From Methanolinea sp. (lineage in GTDB: Archaea > Halobacteriota > Methanomicrobia > Methanomicrobiales > Methanospirillaceae): a stretch of 64,000 nucleotides of DNA. Positions within the stretch are counted from its first letter, which is position 1. Each line of letters begins with the position of its first letter. The translations under genes and the position numbers were made by a program. The DNA lies in NCBI GenBank assembly GCA_018262855.1, contig JADFDO010000001.1, positions 62,001 through 126,000 on the forward strand, read 5' to 3'. The notes under the pieces are model-generated. The model saw only the letters and a program-made list of their open reading frames with translations, searched no databases and was not told where the DNA came from. Shown piece after piece: positions 44,234 to 53,083 of the stretch.

Positions 44234-44895
44234 CTGCCCCTCCTGAGATCCGATAGGGGGATGGACCCACGATGGACTGCTGTTGCAACAATCGCTCCAT
44301 CAAACCCGAGCGAATCGAGCGTATCAAGATCTCCGGGAGTCGCCACACCTCCCCCGTATAGCAACGGCTTTCCAAGCACCTCCTTCAGGCCGGAGAGAAG
44401 AGGTATATTGATCCCTGAACCTGTCCCGACCGCCCCGATATTCAGGATAATCGCACCCTCAAAATTCCAGTCTCGGGCTTTTGCAAGGATTTCCCGGGGG
44501 TGTTCTCCGTTCGGGAGAACACGCTCCCCTCTCATATCGACGCTCAGGTATCCTCCAGGATAATCCGGGAGAGAATTATACGTTGTCTCCGTTGCTGCAA
44601 TATCGATTATCCCCGGAGCATTGAGGTACTCCTGCGGCGTCCTGCAGCCCCGATCGACATAACATGCATCCACAAGTGCACTGCAGGCTCTTATCTGCTG
44701 GGAATGGTCCCCGACACCCATGATACGATCGAGATCTGCAATATAGAGATACCTGGGAGAGAGGATCTTGATGTACTTCCCGGGCTCTGCAGAAGGCGAA
44801 AGCCCCCATGTGAGTGGCCGGTAACTCTTGCGCTTTCCGGAGGTACCGTGGACAACCAGCCCATCCTTCAAATCAACGGCCAAAATCAAATCCAT
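44224..44895 (-). CDS. HisA/HisF-related TIM barrel protein
   Basis: 223-residue (beta/alpha)8 barrel with the HisA/HisF phosphate-binding style elements (LILAVDLKDGLVVHG, IADLDRIMG, NIGAVGTGSG, LYGGGVATPGDLDTL). The missing canonical HisA catalytic context and location next to mfnB, rather than in a his operon, make histidine biosynthesis unlikely. The family is conserved in methanogens; it may act in cofactor synthesis. Start at ATG 44895; a TTG at 44907 is the alternative. Confidence 0.82.
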   Translation of the reverse strand: MDLILAVDLKDGLVVHGTSGKRKSYRPLTWGLSPSAEPGKYIKILSPRYLYIADLDRIMGVGDHSQQIRACSALVDACYVDRGCRTPQEYLNAPGIIDIAATETTYNSLPDYPGGYLSVDMRGERVLPNGEHPREILAKARDWNFEGAIILNIGAVGTGSGINIPLLSGLKEVLGKPLLYGGGVATPGDLDTLDSLGFDGAIVATAVHRGSIPLSDLRRGRWS

Positions 44896-44938
44896 GCTGT
44901 AGCGCAATCACTATTAGCAAGAAGGATCATTAAATCCT

Positions 44939-45625
44939 ATGCAATTATTAGTCAGCCCGAGGGACCTTGAAGAAGCCCGGCGTTCTCTTGCTGCTGATAT
45001 CGTTGACGTAAAAAGGCCATCCGAGGGATCACTGGGGTGTAATTTTCCCTGGGTTGTGCGAAGTATCAAGGAATTATCGGATAAACCTGTCAGTGCTGCG
45101 ATTGGGGATTTCCGTTTTCTTCCCGGTGGGGCGTCCATGGCTGCATATGGTGCAGCATGCGCAGGGGCAGATTATATCAAGGTGGGGTTGATGTTCAGCG
45201 GATCTGCCAGGGCCCGGGAACTCGTTGAGGCTGTTGTCAGAGCGGTCAAGGAAGAATATCCCGAGAAGAAAGTGGTGATTGCCAGCTACTCTGATTACAA
45301 ACGACTGAGAACCATCTCTCCCTTTGCCATGTCCCCGATCGCTGCGGATGCCGGTGCCGATATTGCGATGGTTGATACCGGGAAGAAAGATGGCCGCAGT
45401 ACGTTCGAATTCATGACTGAAGAAGATCTCGTGAAGTTCTGCACCATGAACAGGGAAAGGGGACTTTTCACCGCTCTTGCAGGTTCTCTCTGTTTTGACG
45501 ATATCCCTGCCCTGAAGCGGATCGATCCCGATATCATCGGGGTACGCGGGATGGTATGCGGCGGAGACCGGAATACAGGAATCCAGGAACACCTCGTCAA
45601 GAAACTGGTCCGGATGGTGCACTGA
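44939..45625 (+). CDS. mfnB: (5-formylfuran-3-yl)methyl phosphate synthase MfnB
   Basis: Makes the furan precursor of methanofuran from two glyceraldehyde-3-phosphate molecules. 228 residues of the DUF556 TIM barrel; the Schiff-base Lys is Lys25 in IVDVKRPSEGSLG, with further conserved GGASMAAYGAACAGADYIKVG. Its presence supports a C1-carrier of methanogenic or related metabolism. Overlaps guaB by 1 nt (TGATG), so the two are translationally coupled. Confidence 0.95.
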   Translation: MQLLVSPRDLEEARRSLAADIVDVKRPSEGSLGCNFPWVVRSIKELSDKPVSAAIGDFRFLPGGASMAAYGAACAGADYIKVGLMFSGSARARELVEAVVRAVKEEYPEKKVVIASYSDYKRLRTISPFAMSPIAADAGADIAMVDTGKKDGRSTFEFMTEEDLVKFCTMNRERGLFTALAGSLCFDDIPALKRIDPDIIGVRGMVCGGDRNTGIQEHLVKKLVRMVH

Positions 45626-47094
45626 TGGTGTTCCGGGATAAACTCGATGCACCGCTTGCCCTTACCTTCGACGACGTTCTCCTTGTCCCTGCCCCCTCGC
45701 TCGTGGAACCGAACGAGGCTGATATCCACACACGGTTCTCCAGAAATATTCCCCTGAACATGCCGCTCGTAGGTGCTGCGATGGACACGGTCACTGAGTC
45801 TTCCATGGCGATTGCACTCGCGCGTGAAGGAGGGATAGGGGTGATCCACCGGAACATGTCGCCTGATCAGGAGGTCGAAGAGGTCCGGAGGGTCAAACGG
45901 GCCGAAGAGCTGATCGAGAGAAAAGTTGTGACCGTAGGACCCTCCACGAGTGTTGCCAGCGTGGAACGAATCATGGTCGAGCAGGGTATTGGAGGAGTAC
46001 CGGTTGTTGATGATGGAAAGATCGTGGGGATCGTCAGCAGGCGTGACGTCAGGGCCATTGCTTCCCGCCGCGGTTCCGAGCTTGTGCAGGCGATCATGAC
46101 CCGGCAGCCGATCACCGCGGGGGAGGATATCTCCATGGATCAGGCCCTCGAGATCATGTATACCAGCAAGGTGGAACGCCTCCCGATTATCGATGGTACC
46201 GGGCACCTGATAGGGATCATCACCATGCAGGACATTCTCGAGAAAAGGCAGTACCCGAATGCCACCCGTGACAAGATCAGGAAGCTTCGGGTTGCCGCAG
46301 CCGTAGGTCCTTTTGATCTCGATCGTGCGAACATCCTTGACCAGTGCGGTGTCGATGCCCTAGTGGTCGACTGTGCTCACAGCCACAATCTCAGGGTTGT
46401 GAAGTCCATCAAGGACATCAAGGGCAGTGTAAAGGCTGATGTCGTGGCGGGCAACATTGCAACATCAGAGGCGGCGACAGACCTGATCGACACTGTCGAC
46501 GCGTTAAAGGTGGGAATCGGTCCTGGTTCTATCTGCACCACCCGAATCGTTGCAGGGGTCGGGATTCCCCAGATCACGGCAATTGCCAATGTTGCTGATG
46601 TGACGTCGGAGACCGGCGTCCCGGTCATATCTGACGGGGGCATCCGTTTCAGCGGGGATGTCGCCAAGGCGATCGCTGCCGGGGCCGACAGTGTGATGAT
46701 CGGGAGCCTTTTTGCAGGAACCGATGAGTCCCCGGGGAGAGTGATCACCATGAAAGGGCGCCGTTACAAGCAGTACCGCGGGATGGGATCGCTCGGAGTG
46801 ATGAGCGGAGGGGTCTCGAGCGACCGTTACTTCCAGAAGAAAGAGATCGGAAAGACCAAGTTTGTCCCTGAAGGGGTGGAGGGAGTCACACCGTATGTCG
46901 GGACCGTCTCTGACGTCGTGTACCAGCTTGTGGGCGGACTCAAATCTGCCATGGGATATACCGGTTCCAGGACAATCGACGATATGCACGCAAAGACCCA
47001 CTTCGTCCGGATCACTTCCGCCGGGCATACGGAGAGCCATCCCCACAATATCATGATCACCGACGAGGCACCCAATTACCGGCTCTCAGATTGA
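45625..47094 (+). CDS. guaB: Inosine-5'-monophosphate dehydrogenase
   Basis: Oxidises IMP to XMP with NAD+, the committed step to GMP. 489 residues: barrel start [13 protein letters not shown] pair inserted at about 95-205, catalytic loop [15 protein letters not shown] with Cys304, flap region [10 protein letters not shown]. The IMPDH start follows mfnB directly; a longer upstream frame would duplicate mfnB coding. Complements the purine genes at the start of the window. Confidence 0.96.
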   Translation: MVFRDKLDAPLALTFDDVLLVPAPSLVEPNEADIHTRFSRNIPLNMPLVGAAMDTVTESSMAIALAREGGIGVIHRNMSPDQEVEEVRRVKRAEELIERKVVTVGPSTSVASVERIMVEQGIGGVPVVDDGKIVGIVSRRDVRAIASRRGSELVQAIMTRQPITAGEDISMDQALEIMYTSKVERLPIIDGTGHLIGIITMQDILEKRQYPNATRDKIRKLRVAAAVGPFDLDRANILDQCGVDALVVDCAHSHNLRVVKSIKDIKGSVKADVVAGNIATSEAATDLIDTVDALKVGIGPGSICTTRIVAGVGIPQITAIANVADVTSETGVPVISDGGIRFSGDVAKAIAAGADSVMIGSLFAGTDESPGRVITMKGRRYKQYRGMGSLGVMSGGVSSDRYFQKKEIGKTKFVPEGVEGVTPYVGTVSDVVYQLVGGLKSAMGYTGSRTIDDMHAKTHFVRITSAGHTESHPHNIMITDEAPNYRLSD

Positions 47095-47126
47095 GCTCCT
47101 GCAACCCCACCGATCGGAAATTCACC

Positions 47127-47132
47127 CTTTTT
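47127..47132 (+). terminator. T-run terminator of mfnB-guaB
   Basis: Six T (CCCTTTTTTCACG) 33 nt after the guaB stop. Confidence 0.4.
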
Positions 47133-47166
47133 TCACGCCCGCAAGGGATGGAAAGATCCGCCATTT

Positions 47167-47175
47167 TTTTATATC
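47167..47175 (+). promoter_or_regulatory. TATA box of the ArsR-sHsp pair
   Basis: TTTTATATC centred about 29 bp before the ATG at 47200; leaderless. Confidence 0.55.
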
Positions 47176-47199
47176 GCAGTGACTAACATAAAGTAATCA

Positions 47200-47817
47200 A
47201 TGATTGATCAGGTCGAGGTTTCCAGAATCCTTGATATCCTCGGAAACCGTAACAGGCGACGAATTATTGAACTGCTCAGGCAGAAGCCCTGTTTTGTCAC
47301 GGAGATCTCCGACCGGCTGATGCTCTCTCCAAAAGCTGTCATCGAGCATCTTCAGCTGATGGAGCGGGAGGAGATACTCTCTTTTCGCCTGGATGACCGG
47401 CGGAGAAAGTACTATTACCTTGCCAATGACATCGACGTGATGGTCAGGCTTCTCCGGCAGGAGCAGGTCAGCATCACGATTCGGGACAACTCTTCAAGGC
47501 TCCGCGCTTCCCTTTCCCGACTCCAGAAGCTTGTCGATACACGGGAGGAACTTGCGGAGAGCCTGAAAAACCTTGAGAAGGACATCGATCAGCAGATCAA
47601 GGAGATCATCTCGTTCGGGCAGGATGTCCTCGAGAACGAGACCCAGATCGATCTCCTCATCAGCCTCGCCCACTGCAACCTGAGTATCCAGGAACTCTCG
47701 GAACTTCTTGAAGCACCGAGAGATGCCGTATCCGATAGCCTTGAGACGCTGCAGAAAAAACATATCATAGAGAGAGAGGGAGAGATGTACAGGCTCTGCG
47801 ACACCCATGCCCAGTAA
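47200..47817 (+). CDS. ArsR-type winged-helix regulator with coiled coil
   Basis: 205 residues: N-terminal winged helix (ILDILGNRNRRRIIELL, then VTEISDRLMLSPKAVIEHLQLM, wing FRLDDRRRKYYYLAN), a coiled-coil middle (about 90-150), and a second HTH-like segment near the end (LSIQELSELLEAPRDAVSDSLETL). Two DNA-reading units in one chain are unusual for ArsR. Overlaps the small heat-shock-like gene by 11 nt, suggesting it regulates its own operon or heat response. Confidence 0.82.
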   Translation: MIDQVEVSRILDILGNRNRRRIIELLRQKPCFVTEISDRLMLSPKAVIEHLQLMEREEILSFRLDDRRRKYYYLANDIDVMVRLLRQEQVSITIRDNSSRLRASLSRLQKLVDTREELAESLKNLEKDIDQQIKEIISFGQDVLENETQIDLLISLAHCNLSIQELSELLEAPRDAVSDSLETLQKKHIIEREGEMYRLCDTHAQ

Positions 47818-48244
47818 AGAGAACCCCTACGATGAATTTATCAGGAACCTGTCCAGGATGGTGGAGGATCTGTTAAAGAACCTGCCCCAGGACGAAGTAA
47901 CCCATATTATTGGGTGCACCATCATCAGCGGGAACGGAGCGAACCTGCCCCATTTCATCCTCAAAAAGGAAGAGGGCGAGGAAGAGATCAGGTTCGAGAT
48001 GATCGAGGGGCCTGATCGGCTTTTTGTGACCGCAAATCTTCCTGTTGACATGAGTTCTGCGCCATACGCAGATATCACTCCGGATTCTCTTCATATCGTG
48101 GTGAATGAGAAGCGCACTGAAGTTCCCCTTCCCTGCAGGGTTGATGTCATCCACAGTTACTACCAGGTCCGCCACGGGATGATCGATATTATCCTCAAGA
48201 AAAGACCGGTGGCAACCGTCAGCCCCGGCATCGGTGATGAATAA
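47807..48244 (+). CDS. Hsp20-like / GvpH-like protein
   Basis: 145 residues. N-terminal helix (ENPYDEFIRNLSRMVEDLL) resembles GvpH-type archaeal proteins; the second half forms an alpha-crystallin-like sandwich (MIEGPDRLFVTANLPVDMSS, LHIVVNEKRTEVPLP). Lacks an IXI tail. May be a chaperone under control of the coupled ArsR protein. Gas-vesicle structural genes are not present in this window. Confidence 0.7.
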   Translation: MPSKENPYDEFIRNLSRMVEDLLKNLPQDEVTHIIGCTIISGNGANLPHFILKKEEGEEEIRFEMIEGPDRLFVTANLPVDMSSAPYADITPDSLHIVVNEKRTEVPLPCRVDVIHSYYQVRHGMIDIILKKRPVATVSPGIGDE

Positions 48245-48315
48245 ATACCTGTTCATTTTTGGATCACCATCTTTTCTCCTCCCTGCAGATACCAGGAATT
48301 ATACGATGATCTGAA

Positions 48316-48344
48316 AAAAGAAATCCCGCGTTTTCAAAAAAAAT
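48316..48344 (-). terminator. T-rich terminator after nrdD
   Basis: On the minus strand the nrdD stop is followed at once by T8 and, 18 nt later, by T6. Confidence 0.55.
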
Positions 48345-50527
48345 TACGCCTGGATTTCCGACCCCGCCATAACCCATTCCGAGATACGGTTTTTATCCCC
48401 GTCGAATTCACGGAACTGGTGGAGAGAGACTGTGAGGTCCCGGGTGAACGCGAAGTAACCGATCTGGGTTGTCCGGCACAGGTTCATGGCCATCTCCATC
48501 AAACCCTTCGGATTCGGCCGGGATTCGCCGAGCCAGATATGGAAGATATTCCCGCCATCGACAATGGGGAAGAAGACGTGCTCGATGGACATCCGCTCTG
48601 CCATGGTCACGTTTGCCCCTGGAGCAACATGGGTCCCGTTCGTGTAGTATATGGGAAGATCACGCGTGGAGCCAAGCTGCGGCAGGGCTTTGTCGAGGTC
48701 GCCCTTGATGATCTTTGCGGCGCCATCGCGATATTCCTTGTTGAGAAGGTCAGCAACCGCAAAACGCTGCCCGGTGGTTTCTGCGGGAGTCCTTGCAAGG
48801 GCAATTGTCATATTGTGCCGTTTTGTAAGTTCCCGGGCGTATTGTTCCATGTGGGTCATCGCAAGGACCGCCAGCCTGAAGGCGTCCTTTGATTCGTGAA
48901 GTTGAGAGCCAACATGGTGCTGCACCATCTCGTTTACCCCCACCACGCCAATGGTATATACGAGCCCGTCAAGATCTACGGCGACTGAACCGCGATTGCC
49001 AGTAATGGGATCACGTGGGCGCTGCATGGCGAACGGCATCCTCCCCTGTGACCTGATCATCTCAAGCCACCTCCTCTTGATACGGAAGACCTCGACGCAC
49101 ATATCCATGAGTGCACGGAGTTCCGCAAAGAGTCGCTCATTTTCCCCCTCAGCCCTGTATGCTGCCCTCGGGCAGTTGAGCGAGACCACCTGCCATGATC
49201 CCATTGAGAAGTGCTTCCCATCCTTGAAGTAGAGCTTTTCATCAAACTCGGAGTCCTGGTCTGCAACTGCGGAGAACTGGTAAGCACAGCACTGGTAACA
49301 AGAGATCCCCTTTCCGGCACCCCGGTAGGGGGGTATCTGGTTGTCATAGTAGGGAGTTCCGAATTTCGATGCCAGCTCGAAGGTGAGGAGATAAAGGTCC
49401 TGGTAACTGGGAAGATCAGGGTGCGCATCGTTGAAAGCCTCATCCTCTTTGAGAAACTCGGGTTCGATGCTGATCTCGGGTTTCGGGAAGCTGAAGGGTT
49501 TCCCCCACGCATCACCCTCCATCATGACCTCCATCAGTGCCTTGAAGAGAAGGCGCACTTCCCGCTCCAGCTCGCCATAGGTCTGGTGGGGTCCACAACT
49601 CCCGTCCCATATCTTCCCCCTGTACACACAGGGTTTGTCCTTCCAGAGTGTGGGGACTCCAGGGCTTAGCTGGACAGATGAGAAGACAAGCTGTCCTCCA
49701 CGGGCTACCATCATCTGAGTCATCTCGTAGACAAACATCTGCATGAGCTGCCTGATCTCCCCATACTCCATCCCTTTAAAATAGGGTGCAAGGAACGTGA
49801 GGAAGTTATAATAACCCTGTCCCCCGGCAAAGTTCGTCTGGGCACTGCCGAGGGCTTTGACCGCATGCAACACCGCCACCTCCGCTCTCTTTGCCGGGCC
49901 GGCAACAGAAGCCTTGGTGCCGTTTCCGTCCGGCATCAGGCCATAGTAGAAGAAGTAGCGAAGGTCCCAATCCTGGCAAAACGGCCTGGTCCCAAAATAT
50001 TCCAGGTCGTGGATATGGATATCCCCGGAGAGGTGATGATCGGCGAGATGCGGGGGGAGCTGAAGGAGATACTGCTCCTTGCTGATCTTGTCCGCCTTTT
50101 TCTTGTGGGATGTCTCGGCATTTTCCTGCAGGTTAGCATTGTCCTTCGCCTCGAACCCGCGCCCCACGTCAATGAGATGGGCATCGAAGACCGGAGTCCC
50201 TACCCTTGTGCAGACATTCCTGTACTGGACCAGTCCCCGCTCCATGAGGGTTATGTTTACGATCTCCCGGATGAGCGGCCCGCTCAGGGTACGGAGTTCC
50301 ATGGACTTGATCCTCTGCTCCACGAGTCGGGCAATCTCCTGGGCAGTCTCTTCAGTTGCACTCTCGTATCCATAGAACGTGGAGACCAGTTTGGTCTCTT
50401 CCACGATCTGGCGTACAATTCTCTGCCGGTCCCACTCCAGGATATGTCCATCCGTGGTCCTGACGGGCGGCATTGAGGCGACGAAAACCCCGTCAAGCGT
50501 GGACTGGCGCGTATCCTGGGAGGGCAT
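48344..50527 (-). CDS. nrdD: Anaerobic (class III) ribonucleoside-triphosphate reductase NrdD, C-terminus atypical
   Basis: Reduces NTPs to dNTPs. 727 residues: N-terminal ATP-cone (about 18-110: TTDGHILEWDRQRIVRQI), barrel core with SCYQCCAYQF (active-site Cys) and GGQGYYNF. The usual class III end, with a zinc-binding Cys cluster and a glycyl-radical motif (RVCGY or RVTGY type), is not seen: the chain ends FTRDLTVSLHQFREFDGDKN ... SEIQA. A stop and a T8 run follow, with only 99 bp to the next gene. The NrdH-like gene upstream (1-nt overlap) suggests the NrdH-dependent NrdD subtype. No nrdG in the window. Confidence 0.88.
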   Translation of the reverse strand: MPSQDTRQSTLDGVFVASMPPVRTTDGHILEWDRQRIVRQIVEETKLVSTFYGYESATEETAQEIARLVEQRIKSMELRTLSGPLIREIVNITLMERGLVQYRNVCTRVGTPVFDAHLIDVGRGFEAKDNANLQENAETSHKKKADKISKEQYLLQLPPHLADHHLSGDIHIHDLEYFGTRPFCQDWDLRYFFYYGLMPDGNGTKASVAGPAKRAEVAVLHAVKALGSAQTNFAGGQGYYNFLTFLAPYFKGMEYGEIRQLMQMFVYEMTQMMVARGGQLVFSSVQLSPGVPTLWKDKPCVYRGKIWDGSCGPHQTYGELEREVRLLFKALMEVMMEGDAWGKPFSFPKPEISIEPEFLKEDEAFNDAHPDLPSYQDLYLLTFELASKFGTPYYDNQIPPYRGAGKGISCYQCCAYQFSAVADQDSEFDEKLYFKDGKHFSMGSWQVVSLNCPRAAYRAEGENERLFAELRALMDMCVEVFRIKRRWLEMIRSQGRMPFAMQRPRDPITGNRGSVAVDLDGLVYTIGVVGVNEMVQHHVGSQLHESKDAFRLAVLAMTHMEQYARELTKRHNMTIALARTPAETTGQRFAVADLLNKEYRDGAAKIIKGDLDKALPQLGSTRDLPIYYTNGTHVAPGANVTMAERMSIEHVFFPIVDGGNIFHIWLGESRPNPKGLMEMAMNLCRTTQIGYFAFTRDLTVSLHQFREFDGDKNRISEWVMAGSEIQA

Positions 50528-50826
50528 TATACTCCCTCGATGAAGCCGAGAACCTGCTCTTGCATGACTGCGCCAGCGACGAACATCTCGGCAGATGTCA
50601 GGAACCTCTCCCCCTTCTGGAGAACAGGCGCCTCACTCACGAACACGCCGTTGATACGCAGTTCAGTGAGCGATTCAGGGGTGGAAAGGTCGCGCTCCTT
50701 ATACTGGACAGTCCTCTCGCGGAGAAATTGTTTCAGGGCGTCGCAGTTCGGACAAAATTCCAGCGTATATATAATCACGTCTTCAGTATTGGACAAAGGT
50801 CTCCCCCACACAATATGCTGATGCAA
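50527..50826 (-). CDS. Glutaredoxin-like redoxin (NrdH-like)
   Basis: About 80-99 residues with a thioredoxin fold and the active site CPNC in VIIYTLEFCPNCDALKQFL, then VSEAPVL with the cis-Pro. In Methanosarcina a related NrdH is the reductant for class III reductase; the 1-nt overlap with nrdD argues for the same use here. The start is uncertain: TTG 50826, TTG 50796 (behind GGGGGAG) or GTG 50778 are all possible, and no ATG lies before the fold. Confidence 0.8.
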   Translation of the reverse strand: MHQHIVWGRPLSNTEDVIIYTLEFCPNCDALKQFLRERTVQYKERDLSTPESLTELRINGVFVSEAPVLQKGERFLTSAEMFVAGAVMQEQVLGFIEGV

Positions 50827-50977
50827 TAATAGCTCTTTGGTGAAAAAATATTTGTTGATCTGACCGTAATTATACCTTCATATAAAGGAATTTTCAGGCA
50901 AACACGGAAAATTCGTCGTGATATCATATGATGGCGAAGATGTTCGCGAACAGGTTATTTGGATTTGAGGGATTGAG

Positions 50978-51517
50978 ATGAACCGGCTGTTTGTGGCCAT
51001 CGAGCTGCCCCCTGAAGTGAAGGAAGGATTTCGCTCGATACAGGAGCCTCTGAAGAAGAGCAGTGCAAGGCTCACTCTTGTGGACCCGGACCTGATCCAT
51101 ATCACGCTCAAGTTCATCGGTGATACACCAGACGCGGTCACACGCCAGATCGCAGATGCGCTTGGGGTGCTCAAGGAAGAGCCTTTCCCAATCCAGGTGA
51201 AGGGGATCTCCGGGAACAATATCCGGCAGCCAAGGGTCATCTGGGCAAACGTGGAGGATGGGGGAAAGTGCGGGGTCCTGCATTCCCGTATCGAAGGCCA
51301 TCTCGCTCCGTTCGGTGTGAAAAAGGAGGATCGCGCGTTCCGTCCCCACGCCACGGTGGCGAGGGTGAAGGAGTTTCACCCTGACCTCATCGAATTCCTA
51401 AAACCGCTCCGCGATCGCGAATTCGGTAACGGCATGGTGTCGGGATTCAGCCTTAAGAAGAGTACTCTCACTCCGAAGGGTCCAATCTACCAGACCATAA
51501 AGGAAGTGCTCTTTTGA
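50978..51517 (+). CDS. thpR: RNA 2',3'-cyclic phosphodiesterase ThpR
   Basis: 2H phosphoesterase of 179 residues that opens 2',3'-cyclic phosphates of RNA ends. The two HxTx motifs are HITL with His41 and HATV with His124. Together with cca, which overlaps it by 4 nt at a TTG start, it forms an RNA 3'-end module; this pairing is common in methanogens. Confidence 0.93.
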   Translation: MNRLFVAIELPPEVKEGFRSIQEPLKKSSARLTLVDPDLIHITLKFIGDTPDAVTRQIADALGVLKEEPFPIQVKGISGNNIRQPRVIWANVEDGGKCGVLHSRIEGHLAPFGVKKEDRAFRPHATVARVKEFHPDLIEFLKPLRDREFGNGMVSGFSLKKSTLTPKGPIYQTIKEVLF

Positions 51518-52902
51518 AGAGGACCCCCCTTGAAGAGGGAATTCTTGCGGAGATACGGCCACACGCTGAAGAGATCCGCCATATCATGGAGGTGGCAAGG
51601 AGGCTTGTCTCGCGAGTGGAAGAAGAGGGTCTGACATCCGCAATGCTTGTTGGTTCGATTGCCCGTGGGACCTGGATACACGGGGATCGCGATCTCGATA
51701 TCTTTCTCCTCTTCAACCCTGACATCCCGCGTGAAGACCTTGAAGAAAAGGGGCTTTCGCTTGCACGGAAGGTCGCGGTTGCCGAAGGTGCTGATTTCCG
51801 CGAGAAGTATGCCGAGCACCCGTACATCAACGCCCGCATAAATGGCCTTTCGGTCGACCTGGTTCCGTGCTATCGGGTAGAATCTGCATCCAGCATCAAG
51901 AGTGCAGTCGACAGGACACCATTTCATACCCAGTATATATGCGAACGGATCAAGCCGTTTGTGGACGATGTCCTTCTCCTCAAGCAGTTTGCCAAAGCAG
52001 GCGGGATCTACGGCTCTGACCAGATGACGGAAGGATTTGCAGGGTATCTCTGCGAGCTCCTTGTTCTCCACTACGGCGGATTTCGCCCGCTTCTTGAAGC
52101 CGCAGTCCAGTGGCGGCCCGGCATACTGATTGACATCGAACAACACCATTCACGCACCTTTCCCGAACCCCTTGTCGTCATCGACCCGGTGGACCCCGGG
52201 CGGAATGTCTCTGCTTCAGTCTCCCTCACAAGGATGTGCGAGTTCATCGAGCTCGCACGCGGATACCTGGCTCATCCCTCCCGCTCATTCTTCTTCCCAC
52301 CGGAGCGTCGGGTGCTGACCGTGGACGAGGCCGCCGATATCATCTCATCGAGGGGAACCTCTCTCTATGCCATCACATTCCCCACACCCCCTTACATCGA
52401 AGACATTGTGGTTCCGCAGCTCCGGAAAAGCCTCGATGCACTGCGTGCCATGCTGGACCGGCACGGTTTTTCCGTCAACCGTGCTGACTGCGAGATGCAC
52501 GAGGACAGGTCCATGCTCCTCTTCGAACTTCTTGTCGATGAGCTTCCCGCGGTAAAACGCCATTCCGGCCCCCCGGTCTGGAACAGGGTCAACGCGGGAA
52601 AGTTCGTTGAAAAATATCTTGATACTGAAGGGGCAGGATTCTTTTCCGGACCTTTCATCGAGGATGGAATCTACATCGTTGAGATTCGCCGATCGTATAC
52701 CCGTGCCACCGACCTCCTCCATTCCGACCAGGTGCTGCAGGTAGCGCTCGGGAAGCACGTGAAGCAGTCCCTCGAGCTTGCCCGCCAGGTGAACCGCGGT
52801 ATTGAATGCTACCAGGAAGAGTTTGCCCCGTTCATCTCCGATTTCCTCCAGAAATCATCTCCCAGCGTGTGGATTGAGAGGAACGAGAAGAGATTGGGCT
52901 GA
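51514..52902 (+). CDS. cca: CCA tRNA nucleotidyltransferase (class I, archaeal)
   Basis: Adds or repairs the CCA end of tRNA. 462 residues: nucleotidyltransferase core GSIARGTWIHGDRDLDIFLLF with Asp60 and Asp62 as metal ligands, then GINDIV.YR-like palm elements (SVDLVPCYRVE), and the archaeal body and tail domains. Begins with TTG at 51514 overlapping the thpR stop (TTGA). Confidence 0.95.
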   Translation: MKRTPLEEGILAEIRPHAEEIRHIMEVARRLVSRVEEEGLTSAMLVGSIARGTWIHGDRDLDIFLLFNPDIPREDLEEKGLSLARKVAVAEGADFREKYAEHPYINARINGLSVDLVPCYRVESASSIKSAVDRTPFHTQYICERIKPFVDDVLLLKQFAKAGGIYGSDQMTEGFAGYLCELLVLHYGGFRPLLEAAVQWRPGILIDIEQHHSRTFPEPLVVIDPVDPGRNVSASVSLTRMCEFIELARGYLAHPSRSFFFPPERRVLTVDEAADIISSRGTSLYAITFPTPPYIEDIVVPQLRKSLDALRAMLDRHGFSVNRADCEMHEDRSMLLFELLVDELPAVKRHSGPPVWNRVNAGKFVEKYLDTEGAGFFSGPFIEDGIYIVEIRRSYTRATDLLHSDQVLQVALGKHVKQSLELARQVNRGIECYQEEFAPFISDFLQKSSPSVWIERNEKRLG

Positions 52903-53044
52903 ACCTGCACCGAAGACGCCCGGCTCGCATTTCTTCACCGGTCGGGCTGCTCTATACCGTTTCACATGCGCTACCGCAATCATCCTTCACGAATTCTAAT
53001 TTCCAGGATAAAATTATCCCCAATCCAAGGGCTTGGTTTGATAC

Positions 53045-53052
53045 TTTTATAT
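53045..53052 (+). promoter_or_regulatory. TATA box of the pilin cluster
   Basis: TTTTATAT; transcription would start near 53075, before the ATG at 53084, arguing against the ATG codons at 53051 and 53054 that overlap this box. The 180 bp between cca and this gene contain no other gene. Confidence 0.5.
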
Positions 53053-53083
53053 GATGACCCGCCTCACATACCTTTTAATTTCC

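Noticed and set aside
45295-46206. Minus-strand ORF of 303 codons
   Set aside because: Antisense to mfnB and guaB; no signature of its own.
48244-48343. A separate small gene for the missing NrdD radical domain
   Set aside because: Only 99 bp are available and they contain T runs and no suitable reading frame.
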